Source: Yponomeuta sedellus (lineage: Eukaryota > Arthropoda > Insecta > Lepidoptera > Yponomeutidae). Taken from it: a stretch of DNA of 64,000 nucleotides. The translations under genes and the position numbers were made by a program. Under the pieces are notes generated by a model. The model was not told the origin of the DNA. It did not search any database and was given only the letters and a program-made list of their open reading frames with translations. The number at the start of each line of letters is the position of its first letter. Position 1 is the stretch's first letter. This document shows, one piece after another, positions 43,782 to 54,804 of the stretch. Location of the stretch: NCBI GenBank assembly GCA_934045075.1, contig OW203751.1, forward strand, positions 5,653,822 through 5,717,821, given 5' to 3'.

Positions 43782-44160
43782 TTACTTGACGCTTATCGTC
43801 ATATTTTGGACAATCCACATAATATCATCACAAATCGTAACCTACAGTCTATTTATTCTTAATTGTCCAATATAGTAAACAAGATTTTTACCTTAAAATT
43901 GAGATCATGCCAAAACTAGACATTTTCCCGCAAATTCATTAAGTATCATGAACTATGTTTATAAAATTGGCAGCGTGCTATCTAAAAGAGTCAGGTTCCA
44001 GGTTACTTCATTTATGGAAATATGGCAGTTTTGGACTAAAAAGTCACAGTTTAAGAGTAGAATCTTGTTTACTAAATTGGAATAGTAAGAATAAATAGAC
44101 TGTATGTGTTATTCCCATACTATATTTTTTGTAAAAATTCATTAAATTTAGTATTAAAAA
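43782..44160. repeat. Local duplication, copy 1, carrying a MITE
   Basis: Matches 44690-44815 (ATCGTCATATTTTGGACAAT, ATAATATCATCACAAATYG, TGTGTTATTCC) except for 260 bp present only here, which is the MITE at 43845-44102. Confidence 0.85.
43845..44102. mobile_element. TA-flanked MITE, 258 bp
   Basis: Terminal inverted repeats of about 50 bp (CAGTCTATTTATTCTTA on both ends, then AGTAAACAAGATT). TA stands on both sides (43843-43844 and 44103-44104), and the duplicated locus at 44690-44815 has a single TA at that point. This fits a Tc1/mariner-type non-autonomous element. No coding content. Confidence 0.9.
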
Positions 44161-44682
44161 CCTATTTAGAGGCTAAAAATTCCACCCATGCCGGGATTCA
44201 AACCCGCGACCTCTGGCTATCTGTGCCAGCGCTCTTCCAACTGAGCTAGTGGGCGACTCACCGGCATCAGTGAAATTTCGATCCTCTTTTCACTATTATC
44301 TGTATTACGTAGAGGCAGCGACATATGGCTTAAGTAAATTGCATCACTTACAGCCCCAACTACACCTACTTTGCAGTTAGGTTTTTACATAGGAATGATA
44401 TCACTGTACCCACATGATTATACTATTTTTATTTTTAACTAGCTGACCCAGCGAACTTCGTACCGCCTAACAGTCGATTCTTTAGTTTTTTTAATTCTTC
44501 TCTCCGTAAGAACCATCCTTGGACTTCAAGGAATATAAAAAAAAGAATTAGCGAAATCGGTTCAGCTGCTCTCGAGATTTGCGCTTACCAACACATTCAG
44601 CGATTCATTTTTATATTATAGATGCACTAACCCGTGCTAAGGAAAATTTTAAAAACCTATTTTAGAGGCTAAAAATTCCACC
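44150..44682 (-). repeat. tRNA-like repeat T, unit plus start of the next, split by a Helitron
   Basis: Minus-strand unit 44150-44438. The following unit begins at 44623 (TGCACTAACCCGTGCTAAGG). The Helitron at 44439-44622 sits exactly at the join. Confidence 0.85.
44439..44622 (-). mobile_element. Short Helitron with exact A/T insertion site
   Basis: On the minus strand it begins TCTATAATATAAAAATGAAT and ends GGGTCAGCTAG. The flanking bases are A and T, and other copies of repeat T show the uninterrupted TTTTTAATGCAC, so insertion was between A and T without duplication, as Helitrons do. Confidence 0.9.
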
Positions 44683-44689
44683 CACTTGC

Positions 44690-45118
44690 TTGATACATAT
44701 CGTCATATTTTGGACAATTCACGTAATATCATCACAAATTGTAACCTATGTGTTATTCCGATGCCATATTTTTGTAAAATTATATTAAAATCCATTCAGT
44801 ATTAAAAACCTATTTAGAGGCTAAAAATTCTACCCATGCCGGGATTCGAACCCGCGACTTCTGGCTATCTGTGCCAGCGCTCTTCCACTTGAGCTAATGG
44901 GTGACTCACCGGCGTCAGTGAAATTTCGAACTCCTTTACAAATACTCTCTGTATTATACGTGTTTTTAGCCTCTAAATAGGTTTTTAAAATTACCCTTAG
45001 CACGGGTTAGTGCATTAAAAATTAAAGAATCCATTCAGTAGTTTTTATGTGAAAGAGTAGCAAACATCCATCCATCCATACTTACGAACTTTCGCGTTTA
45101 TAATATTAGTAGGATACC
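44690..45118. repeat. Local duplication copy 2, repeat T fold-back, Helitron-like end
   Basis: 44690-44815 is the duplicate of 43782-44150 without the MITE. 44815-44955 is a minus-strand T copy; at about 44962 it switches to the plus strand (GCCTCTAAATAGGTTTTTAA to TAGTGCATTAAAAAT). 45028-45118 matches Lep1-type ends (TTTCGCGTTTATAATATTAG). Confidence 0.75.
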
Positions 45119-45261
45119 AGTCAAATCGCGATTATTTATCCTTTCTTTCTAGTTCAGACATTTTGTCCCTCAATAGAACTCGTGCCTCGCCATCCCTGGC
45201 CTATGAATCATATCACATCATCACACTATGATACTCTCACGCTATCACACTATCACATCGT

Positions 45262-45892
45262 TAGTCGATATCAACCCTTGTATGTCCCCACTGCTGGGGT
45301 ACGGGTCTCTTCCTGCATCGTAGGAAGGTTAGGCCATACTCCACCACGGGGGCCAAGTCCGGGTTGGTGGAGGATTGTTAGACAGTGGCGGGCCTTACTG
45401 GCAGAAGTTATCAAGATATCGTTCCGATGTAAAACCTAACTGCAAAGTAGGTAGTCGGGGCTATAAGTGATGCAATTTGCTTAAGCCAGATGTCGCTGCC
45501 TGTACGTAATACAGAGAATAGTGTAAAGAGGTTCGACATTTCACTGATGCCGGTGAGTCGCCCATTGGCTCAATTGGTAGAGCGCTGGCACGGATAGCCA
45601 GAGGTTGCGGGTTCGAATCCCGGCATGGGTGAAAATTTTAGCCTCTAAATAGGGTTTTAAAAGAAGTTATCAAGCCGCCCATAAGGCCTCTGACATGGCT
45701 TAACGACGGCCATTATATGACACCCGGCACCAACTGCTTGACGTGCCTCGCGAAGCACGGAAGCGCTCGGAAAAATGCCACTAGCGGTAGTCACGAAATG
45801 CTCACCCATCCTGCACCTGACCGCGCCTGTTGTTGCTGTACCAAGTGATTGATTCCAATCACTCGGTCCGCCTAGGCCACGAGCGCTTCATC
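45262..45892 (-). mobile_element. 5S-derived SINE interrupted by repeat T
   Basis: Full-length copy in two parts, 45262-45415 and 45663-45892. GAAGTTATCAAG is present at both inner edges, showing that repeat T inserted with a 12-13 bp target duplication. Confidence 0.9.
45416..45662 (+). mobile_element. Repeat T inserted copy, 247 bp, with target duplication
   Basis: Starts ATATCGTTCCGATGTAAAAC and ends AAATAGGGTTTTAAAA. The tRNA-like part (A box near 45565, B box near 45612) therefore lies at the 3' side, not the 5' side as usual for SINEs. Target duplication GAAGTTATCAAG (45404-45415, 45663-45674). Confidence 0.85.
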
Positions 45893-45915
45893 ACACGCTT
45901 CTATCACCTCACATC

Positions 45916-46078
45916 ACACTAAGATTATAAAAGCGAAAGTTTGTGAGTGTGCTTGGTTGTTACTTCTTCATGTCCAAACTTCTGGAGCGGTTTTATTAAA
46001 TTTGGTATGGAGTTAGCTGACACCCTGGATTGACACATAAGCTACGTTTTACTGCGGGAAAATAACAGTGACAGCTAG
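45916..46078 (+). mobile_element. Lep1-like Helitron
   Basis: ATTATAAAAGCGAAAGTTTG, then GAGCGGTTTTATTAAATTTG, ending GACAGCTAG before T: the usual layout of lepidopteran short Helitrons. Confidence 0.7.
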
Positions 46079-46334
46079 TTTAATAAGTAAAAGGGACACA
46101 CGCGCCTGGTCTTCTGACGCCTTACATTCTGTAAGCACTTTATCATAACATTGAATATTATAACGATAACTTTATTGATTTTCGTCTTTGTAATAAAACG
46201 ATTGTGAAGTCGTTTTTAGGCTTTTATTACTTCGTTTGTCATGAAATTGTCTGAGTTTTTGGTTTCAGTTCGGTAATTTTCTGCCGCCGATTTCTGAATG
46301 GAAAATTTCACTAAGCAATTACAGTCTGTTAGCT

Positions 46335-46455
46335 TTTAGTATATACCTCGGGCTCTAGAGTGGGCTTCGGTTTTCGTCGAAAGCACACGAGTGTAATACT
46401 ACTTCCTGCTCTGTATAAAATGTTTCTTCACTATTTTGAAAAGTTATGTAAAGTT
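46335..46455 (-). repeat. Inverted partial copy of the 40017-40400 repeat
   Basis: CTCGGGCTCTAGAGTGGGCT and TTACTTCCTGCTCTGTATAA-like sequence in the opposite orientation. Confidence 0.75.
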
Positions 46456-46599
46456 ATAAATAACAATACAAAATATACCTTCCTTCTTCCTTCTTCAGGC
46501 TATATTAGTCTACTGCTAATATAGCAAAAATAACTCTGTGATTGGGTTGTTGATAAAAAAAAAGTTTTTTAGTGAAATTCTCAATTCGGAAACCCACAG

Positions 46600-47580
46600 T
46601 TAGCCACTCTCAACATGATTAAGCTATGCGAATCGGAGCGAAACCTGGTCGGACTCTTCCGATATAACAACAACTGTAAGTAGATCCGGACTAAAAGTCT
46701 ACTATACTGAAGTATGCAATACTGAAGTATTTGCTCACAAGGACAAACCAACCCAGTTTAAGGCCTGCGCAGAAGAGGGACTATCCTGTTGAGATTCATT
46801 ACTACGATTATTTTTTTTTTGTCAGAACGTTTGGTTCAGAAACCTAAGAAGGCTATTCCAATCACTTTCGACTAGCTCGAATAATCGAATCATCGTAAAT
46901 AAGTATTTAAGTAATCGAATACTATTTCTATATATATCAAATATATTATTGTGCATATTGTTGTATTGCCTAGCACTGGCAACGTAAGCCATTTTATCGC
47001 AAATAAAAAGTAAACGGAACTTTTTATTTTTCTATTGGCTTGCATGGCCAGTATTTATGAGAGAATGTAATGTGGGTAGTACAAAATGACGAAAGACTAT
47101 CCCTCGGGTACTTTTTGTACTCTTATAAATTGAATAGACTAACGCACACGAAGGACTCCCTTCGGCCACTTTCGAAACCAAAGTTTTAAAACCAGTTTCG
47201 AAAACTAAAAGTACCCCGAACAAAAAGTCCAAGTAAAAAAGTTACCAAGGACATCAAGGGACCGGAGTGGACAAAAGTTCGGTGTTTTTGTTTAAAACGC
47301 CTGTTTTTTTTTTCAACTTCAGGTAAATTACAACACAATGTAATCTCAAAATATTTGCTTCCATAGCTTACGCGTCACTCAATTTCCGGGGAACAAATGA
47401 CCGCACTCCGTAGGCGTTGAGTCCACAAGTACTCGGAGGACATTTTTTACGATTTAGAGAATTTTGTCCCCAAGGGTGAAAAGCTCTCGTCTGCGCAGGT
47501 CTTTAGTATCATCATATTAGTGGAGACAAAACAATTCGCGTTTGGAATTGGAACGACCGCTATCGGTCACATTAATCATC
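46600..47580. other. No gene seen
   Basis: No repeat shared elsewhere and no exon-like segment noticed. 47585-47632 is a short plus-strand tail of SINE family B. Confidence 0.4.
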
Positions 47581-47689
47581 AATTATAGGGCTAACGAGAT
47601 CTGTGTAATATGTCTATGAATGAATAACATAGATGAAATTACTTTAGATAGATAGGTTCAGATATATAAATAATAAATTTTAATGTAGC

Positions 47690-47880
47690 CTATACAGGGT
47701 GTCCCACGGCTATGCCACATGGAGAAAACTGTAGATGTATTTGGATTTCATTTTACTGAAGGAAGACCTTTGGTTGGTTTGATTTGCACCGTTACAACTT
47801 TACTTACAAAATAATCTAAGCTGCATTCATAGATTTCTAAATAAATACATGGTTGAACCAAGAATCGAACCTCTACAAAA
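47690..47880. other. Possible DNA-transposon end
   Basis: TACAGGGTGTCCCACGGCTA resembles the ends of several DNA transposons, including the element at 26936 (ACAGGGTGTCTC). No partner end was found. Confidence 0.3.
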
Positions 47881-47929
47881 GTAGCTATATCATACCCATC
47901 AAAAGACTTAATCAAAATAGTTATTTTTT

Positions 47930-48182
47930 TAAAAGCTATTTAGAGGCTAAAAATTTCACCCATGCCGGGATTCGAACCCGCAACCTCTGGCTATCCGTGC
48001 CAGCGCTCTTCCAATTGAGCCAATGGGCGACTCACCGGCATCAGTGAAATTTCGAATCTATTTACACTATTCTCTGTATTACGTACAGGCAGCGACATCT
48101 GGCTTAAGCGAATTGCATCACTTACAGATGTCGCTGCCTGTACGTAATACAGAGAATAGTGTAAAGAGGTTCGAAATTTCAT
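47930..48182 (-). repeat. tRNA-like repeat T with fold-back
   Basis: Minus-strand copy to about 48124, then the GATGTCGCTGCCTGTACGTA part is repeated on the plus strand to 48182, where repeat X begins. Confidence 0.8.
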
Positions 48183-48184
48183 CC

Positions 48185-48350
48185 AGCGCCCCCTGCAGTA
48201 CAGTTCCACCGAACTGCGATCCCCAACCCGCATGTCCAGCGTGGGGATTATGGGCGTTACCCCCTATGATAGCACAACGCGGCGCTCTTTAGGGGAGGGC
48301 TGTGTCCAGCAGTGGACTGGTATAGCCTGACGACGTCGACGACGACGACG
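48185..48350 (+). mobile_element. LINE 3'-end repeat X
   Basis: CAGCGCCCCCTGCAGTACAG to GTCCAGCAGTGGACTGGTAT, then (GAC)n. Confidence 0.75.
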
Positions 48351-48379
48351 ACATCCATTTCTTCTGATCCCACACTAGG

Positions 48380-48503
48380 ATACCCTGTGTCGTGGGAATC
48401 AGAAAGAACGACGTCACAAACATATAAACATTTAAGACCTGGTTTTTTTTTGTACCCAGCCGGGAGCGCAAACCCGGAACCTCTTGCATGGCAGGCAGAT
48501 AAC
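48380..48503 (-). mobile_element. SINE family C fragment
   Basis: Complement of the family C head and early body (CTCTTGCATGGCAGGCAGAT on the plus strand). Confidence 0.7.
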
Positions 48504-48549
48504 ATAAAGGATTATTCAAATGACAATCATGTCTGGAATTAATGCATGA

Positions 48550-49760
48550 GATGTTTTATAACACTTATGAAAGATACGATACGATATCAACCCTAGTACC
48601 GGTAACTTCCTGCATCGCAGGAAACTTATGTAAACGCTGTTATTTAAGGTCTTTGAGAGGACAACGTTTGTTTGTAGTTTTTTTTTCTGAAACGATTTTG
48701 AAATGGACACCTAGTTTGACTTTTAACGTTCATTAGGCCGCAGTTTCTATGCTACTTTGAACAAACCTTTTCATTTCATTTCATAATTATGTACTGTTTT
48801 TGTATAAACAAATTGTCATATACGCTCTCGTTCATTTATTCAAGCACTCCTTACATTGGCTACACTTTACAGCTCAGGGCAGTCAAACACAGATGGCGTC
48901 GTATGCCCTTAACGCCTGGATATTAGCAGTAAGCGGTGGGCCCAACTCACAGGTGTAAGCGTAACCCAAAATGTCGCACTGTGGTGAGTACATATCAACT
49001 CTGTGCGCTTACTATACACTCCAACATTCCTGCATCGCGCAATCAAAGTGTTTCACGTGACTTACTATAGATATAACGTCCGACTAAAAAAGTTTGATTG
49101 GCCGTCCCCAGGCATACGATCTGCCTGGCGGGAACTTTCCATTTATAGTGGAAGAGGACGATCACCCTAAACATAATAATATTTTTAATCCGCGGCTACG
49201 CATGGATTGGAAATTATCCCCAAGAACCCATTACCTATGTCTTAATTGAGATCTTTGTCTAACGGTTCGTGATGTTTTATGTAAGTCCGTTCAGGCGTTA
49301 CTGCGTGGTAGAGTAACACCACACTATAAATAATTCGTCTATGCGTTTCAAATTTCCCCCAAGAGTTTTTGCACGCTTTTAGTGCAAAACATCATTGGAG
49401 TGACGCCGAGGGTTATTTAAAAACTACGCTATTCCCGATACGTGTTTTATAGAGTACGTTATTTTTAACAATATAAGCAAAGAGTCAAAGTAGTCCTCGC
49501 TACTAATAACATTTTCACCAAAGCATTTTAGCGAACGCTTTGATGCTCGTCATTTCGTAATATATAAATATTACGAAATGACGAGCTGGTTAACCAGCTA
49601 TCCCTGTGAACTTCGTAGCGCCACAGAATCTGTTCATATGATTCTGGTTACCATGGCAACGCAATAAATAAATATCATGTCATAGTGTTTGGCTTCAAAA
49701 CGGGCTACGATAATAATAAAACATTATCCCTTGATATCCCGGGAACACATTGATCGTGAT
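48550..49760. other. No gene seen
   Basis: A 40-bp 5S-SINE trace lies near 48585-48628. A short palindrome (AATATATAAATATTACGAAA region, with AAATGACGAG on both sides of ATATATAAATAT) lies at 49540-49582. Otherwise nothing was recognised. Confidence 0.4.
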
Positions 49761-49764
49761 CGTC

Positions 49765-49985
49765 AGGCTATACTAGTCCACTGCTGGACATAGCCCTCCC
49801 CTAAAGAGCGCCACATTGTGCTATCATAGGGGGTAATACCCATAATCCCCACGCTGGGCATGCGGGTTGGGGATCGCAGTTCGGTGGAACTGTACTGCAT
49901 GGGGCGCTGCTGCCCACGCACCGGTTTGTGTCTCTTAGTCGCCTTTTACGACACCCGCGGGAAGAATTGGGTTGGTGATATTCTC
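49765..49985 (-). mobile_element. LINE 3'-end repeat X
   Basis: Minus-strand copy containing GGGTGTCGTAAAAGGCGAC and the CAGCAGTGGACTAGTATAGC end. Confidence 0.75.
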
Positions 49986-50047
49986 TAGGCCGACACCACA
50001 CAACACGGAACACATTACCGGGGTATCAAATATAATGTGGTAACGTG

Positions 50048-50287
50048 CACCATGGGGACCGTCTCGTGACTACCACTAGTGGCATTTTTAGTGCGCTTTC
50101 GTGCTTCGTAAGGCACGTGAAACTGTTGGCGCCGGATGTCATTGGCCTTGTGGACGGTTTGATAACTTCTGACAGTAAGGCTCGCCACTGTCTTACAACC
50201 CTCCACCAACATGGATGGCCTAACCTTCCTGAAATGCAGGAAGAGACCGATACTCCAGCAGAGGAGACATACAAGGGTTGTTATCGA
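50048..50287 (+). mobile_element. 5S-derived SINE with deletions
   Basis: Starts in the C-box region (GGGGACCGTCTCGTGAC) and ends GACATACAAGGGTTGTTATC; parts of the body are missing. Confidence 0.8.
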
Positions 50288-50339
50288 ATGTATCCCATAT
50301 ATCAATTCAGATACTTGTCTACGTGTAGGTGACTACCCA

Positions 50340-50570
50340 CTATAATTGACTTTACTCGCCACTTCAATCTACCCGTGACCACGGCAACTACAACGCTGCC
50401 GAAACGTCGGGAAATAAGGTAATTACGTTTTACCTAATAAATAATCGCGATTTGACCCGTTTAATGTATAACTATGTATGTGTTTAAGAGGTTTTTGCGT
50501 GATTGAGTAACAAACATACAAACATCTTCCACAAGCTTTCACATTTACAAAATTAGTAGGATTGTATATG
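50340..50570 (-). repeat. AAACGGGT repeat and Lep1-like end
   Basis: 50340-50475: CGAAACGTCGGGAAATAAGG and TTTGACCCGTTTAATGTATA. 50475-50570: Lep1-type sequence (TTTTTGCGTGATTGAGTAAC, AAATTAGTAGGA). Confidence 0.6.
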
Positions 50571-50751
50571 CATTGCAAAGTATTTGCCTTGGACCACGCA
50601 GCATCGAATTGTGAAAACAGGCGCGCTGCGCACAACTGCTCACTCAAGCTACCGACTTTATATGTTTGCAACATTCCTTGCGTATTTCCAACGGCTCTCT
50701 TTATCCTTCTTCTTCTTAGCGTATCGTAGCGTAGCGTGGTGAAACGATTTA

Positions 50752-50840
50752 CTAATCAGCGTCAGGGACTCGCTGGTTGATGCCCAGGGTGTGCCAGACG
50801 TACGAGCTCAGTGAGTACATCGTTCGAGGCTCCTTTCTTG
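50752..50840 (-). CDS. Candidate terminal exon, strand uncertain
   Basis: On the minus strand, CTACCCTTCTTTCCAG before 50840 is a good acceptor. It is followed by 28 codons to TAG at 50754-50752, including MYSLSSYVWHTLGINQRVP, with mostly G/C third positions. The plus strand of the same piece is also open and has a donor-like CTCAGTGAGT at 50804-50813. I do not recognise either peptide. It is not shared with any repeat in the window. It may be a host exon or a fragment of an element seen once here. Confidence 0.3.
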
Positions 50841-50861
50841 CTGGAAAGAAGGGTAGCATTC

Positions 50862-51390
50862 GATATCAACGCTTGTATGTTCCCAATGCTGGGGCACGGG
50901 TCTCTTCCTGCATCGCAGGAAGGTTAGGACATAGTCCACTACGGGGGCCGAGTCCGGGTTGGTGGAGGAATGTAAGACAGCGGCGGGTCTTACTGTAAGA
51001 TGTTATCAAGCCGCCCATATGACGACCTCTGTGGCGTAGCAGTAGCGCATCTGCCTACCATGCAAGAGGTTTCGGTTTCGAATCCCGGCCGCGGACAAAA
51101 AAAAAGCCCCCAGGTCTTGGATGTTTACATGTTTGTAATGTCGTTGTTTCTGGTTTGTGGGGGCTAGTGTGGGGCCAGAAGCAATGTATGTCCTGTATGT
51201 AAATGTTATGTTATAACTGTCATTACATGACAACTGGCACCAACGGCTTGACGTGCCTTGCAAAGCACGGAAGCGCTCGAAAAAATGCTACTAGCGGAAG
51301 TCACGGGACGGTCACCCATCCTGCACCTGACCGTACCTGTTGATGATTGATGCCAATCACTCGGTTCGACTAGGCCACGAGTGCTTCAAG
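50862..51390 (-). mobile_element. 5S-derived SINE interrupted by SINE family C
   Basis: Parts 50862-51020 and 51225-51390. At the join about 25 bp of the 5S-SINE body are missing. Confidence 0.85.
51021..51224 (+). mobile_element. tRNA-derived SINE family C
   Basis: Head GACGACCTCTGTGGCGTAGC with B box GGTTTCGAATCCC, an A-rich stretch, and the body ending GTATGTAAATGTTATGTTAT. Confidence 0.85.
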
Positions 51391-51699
51391 GGTAAGGGTA
51401 AGGAAGGGTAGTTGAAAAGTTAAATTTCTTTCCATCTTCATATAGACACACATAGACACACAATAAAAATAGCACAAATAAATACTTATATACCTATGAA
51501 ACGGGTATCGCGCAAATAAATACTTGGTGCAACACAGAATTTTACACATAGTTACTATAATATTTGATAGCCGCAAATCTAGTGTCTGACTGAACTTATC
51601 TAAGCGTTCGCTACGTATAATGGCTCAACTGTGAGGCTAAGTGCTTAAATCTCTGGTCCAATTAACTATTGTTATTTCACAACTAAGCTCTCGAAGTTG

Positions 51700-51850
51700 C
51701 CAATTTGCGGTGGGCACGCGTAGTAATTAAGCCCTCTCTCTCTCTCTCTCTCTCTCTGAGGCATATGCCCTGAATTGAAAAGTTGACAGGCTACGTAAAA
51801 CATTGCCAATCCGCGGTGGGCACGCGGAGTAATTGCTCACACAAATTATA
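51700..51850. repeat. Repeat W and (CT)n tract
   Basis: GCCAATTTGCGGTGGGCACG and GCCAATCCGCGGTGGGCACG are present about 100 bp apart around a (CT)n tract (51732-51759). Related pieces are at 52798-52870 and 61765-61850. Confidence 0.6.
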
Positions 51851-51901
51851 GACAAAACTCTTTCATATGGAGAGCGAGCCATAACTACAATAAGGTCAAT
51901 A

Positions 51902-52125
51902 ATAGTACATTACACAACTAGGGTGGTAATACAAAGAAAGGCCGAGATCGCCGAAGTTTGCTGCCCGAGCTGCAAGCGAGGGACGTAAATATGCGATCGA
52001 GAGCTTTCTTTATTACCTCCCGTGTTGTGTACATCTTTTTATGTCTACACTTGGCCAGAAAGTGGCTTTTTCCGTACGCGCAGCGTGCGGAAAAAGCCAC
52101 TTTATTGCCAGGTGTGGCAAAAAGA
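51902..52125 (-). repeat. Hairpin-bearing repeat V
   Basis: An inverted copy of 61456-61674. It contains a strong hairpin: AAAGTGGCTTTTTCCG and its complement around ACGCGCAGCG. Confidence 0.8.
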
Positions 52126-52431
52126 TTATGATAGTATCGATCTTTTCGTATCCAGCGCCAGTACGGTTAGGAGACTACTTACACAACAACACTTCTAGAA
52201 TTTTGAAATTGCTAGAAAACCGCACACCTAGCCCTACATAAAACTCTTTATAAGTCATTGTATATGTGTGTATGTATATAGGCGCATATACTAATGTGCA
52301 TGCATTAGTTCTAAGTATTACTGTAAAAATAAGTACACACCTGGTAATAACGTCATTATGTCGTACTTTACGGATGCATCTTTTCTATGTCTGTCGAAAT
52401 TGCTGGATGTTTCTTTCTTTATCACGACTTT

Positions 52432-52672
52432 ATGACGACCTCTGTGGCGTAGTGGTACCGCATCTGCCTACCATGCAAGAGGTCCCGGGTTCGAATCCCG
52501 GCTGGAGACAAAAAAAAAACCCCAGGTCTTGGATGTTTACATGTTTGTGATGTCGTTGTTTCCGGTTCCCACGACACAGGGTATCCTAGTGTGGGGCCAG
52601 AAGCAATGTTTCTTTTTCTTTCTTTCTTTCAATGTATGTGCCTGTATGTAAATGTTATGTTATGTTATCTTT
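52432..52672 (+). mobile_element. tRNA-derived SINE family C with a CTTT insertion
   Basis: GACGACCTCTGTGGCGTAGT, B box GGGTTCGAATCCC. Near 52608-52630 a (CTTT)n tract interrupts the body, after which AATGTATGTGCCTGTATGTA resumes. Confidence 0.85.
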
Positions 52673-53162
52673 GGTTTTTTTTTGTTTTTCTTTTTATGAG
52701 TGGAGATTTATAATTGGCCTTCAGTTATTAATTTATTTTATGTACAATTGTTATGCGCCTGTTAATCTTCCCAACAGAAATAAAAAAATAAAAATAATTA
52801 AGCCCACACTCTCTCCCTGAGAGAAGACCTATTCAGGGCATTGGGATGTTGACAGGCTACGGAAAAAACCGCTATTGTTAAGGCTCGTCCGCATTCATCC
52901 CAAAATTCATGGTGTAAACAGTCAGTAAAATTCATAAGCAACTTCCTTAGATAATAAGCCTAACAAATACTCCCCCGTTCGGCCCTGAACTTGAATGGTC
53001 CGCCTTATCTCCCCAACCATAAATCATGGCGCGTTTCTTGTGTTCAGGGAATGTTTTCCTTTTGCGCTTTGGGTTTTTGTGCTACATAGGGCACGCCTTG
53101 AGGAAAATGACGCTACCCGTTTTCAACTATGAAAAACAGTAAATCTCGGGATACTTTCGATG

Positions 53163-53532
53163 ACGACATCAACCCTTGCATGTCCCCACAGCTGGGGCAC
53201 GGGTCTTTTCCTGCATTGCAGAAAATTTAGGTCATACTCCACTACGGGGGCCAAGTCCGGATTAGTGGAGGATTGTAAGACAGTGGCGGGCCTTACTGTC
53301 AGAAGTTATCAAGCCGCCCATAAGGCCTTTGACATGGCTTAACGACTGAAATTACATTACAGCCGACACTAACGGCTTAACTTGCCTTGCGAAGCATGGA
53401 AGCACTCGGAATAATGCCAATAGCGATAGTCACGGAACAGTTACCCATCCTGCACCTGACATCGCCTGTTGTGGCTTAACTCAAGTGATTGATTTCAATC
53501 ACTAGCTTCGCCTAGGCCACGAGCGCTTCAGA
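53163..53532 (-). mobile_element. 5S-derived SINE, full length
   Basis: Complete minus-strand copy from GAGCGCTTC to ACATCAACCCTTGCATGTCC. Confidence 0.85.
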
Positions 53533-53753
53533 GTAGATAAAACACACACTGTGAGACGAAATTTTAAAATAATGGATACAATTTTGCATATTATAATATG
53601 CTTCAACCAAATATATACAAAACTCAATATACGCTGACGAGGTTTTAGGTAATAAGCGATAATATCACTCGATGTTGATATTATTTGGCTTAGGTACAGT
53701 CAGCGAATTGTTAACCTTCACATTTTAGTGCTGGCGTTTGCTCGACGCTTGCT

Positions 53754-54045
53754 CGAAGCGCTCGTGGCCTAGTCGAACCGACTGATTGGAATCAATCACT
53801 TGAGTTAAGCAACAACAGACGCGGTCAGGTGCAGGATGGGTGACCGATCCTTGATAACCGCTAGTGGATTTTTTCTGAGCGCTTCTGTACTTCGCAAGGC
53901 ACGTTAGGCCGTTGGTGCCATATGATAGCAGTCGTTAAGCCATGTCAAAGGCCTTATGGGCGGCTTGATAACTTCTGACTACAAAGCCTGCCACTGTCTT
54001 ACAATCCTCCACCAACCCAGACTTGGCCCCCTTGGCCCTTGGTGG
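53754..54045 (+). mobile_element. 5S-derived SINE, nearly full length
   Basis: Head with GAGTTAAGCAACAACAG and GGATGGGTGACCGA. The 3' end is replaced by TACATTCTAATGAATAAATT, which also ends the next copy. Confidence 0.85.
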
Positions 54046-54097
54046 CCATACATACAATACATTCTAATGAATAAATTTTTATCTTGATTTTCGATCA

Positions 54098-54460
54098 GGA
54101 TGGGTGACCGATCCGTGATAACCGCTAGTGGCATTTTTTCCGAGCACTTCCTTGTCCAATAAAGTATAATAATAATAGTTTTGTGTCGGGAATTGTACGT
54201 AAATTTTTATGTTAGTTATCCCCTTACCTTCTATGTATCTGAGCGCTTCCGTACTTCGCAAGGCACGTTAAGCCGTTGGAGCCGGCTGTCATGTAATGCC
54301 AGCGTTTAAGCCATGCCAAAGGCCTTATGGGCGGCCTGATAACGTCTGACAGTAAGGCCTTTCATTGTCTTACAATCCTCCACCAACCCAGACTTGGCCC
54401 CCGTGGCCCTTGGTGGAGGATGGCCTAATACATTCTAATGAATACATTTTTATCTTTATT
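54098..54460 (+). mobile_element. 5S-derived SINE, second tandem copy
   Basis: Starts AGGATGGGTGACCG, is interrupted at 54155-54240 by unrelated sequence, and ends with the same TACATTCTAATGAATACATT piece as the copy before. The pair arose by local duplication. Confidence 0.75.
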
Positions 54461-54804
54461 TCGAGCACGGTACTAAGTTGTTTTTTCATCACATGTTTAG
54501 GCAAACGTGTCGTCCACTGTACTCCTCAGAGGCCATACCTTCAGGCTCCACGTAATCTAACTGTCATGTTAGTCACGCCTGTCTTGAATATGCGAGGTAT
54601 CGTACACGTGAACAGTTTGCACAGTTCCACGCTAAACCCATTACAGAGAATAACAATGCAGCCTGTGTACCTAATAAGTTCTTCGCGTTGTTGTGTGATC
54701 TCGAAAACCCTTTTGTCTTTTCCATATATCTCCATATAGGTACACAATATTGTATTTATTTCCTCATCGCGTAGATTGTTATTATAACGTATGTTTCTTA
54801 TTCT

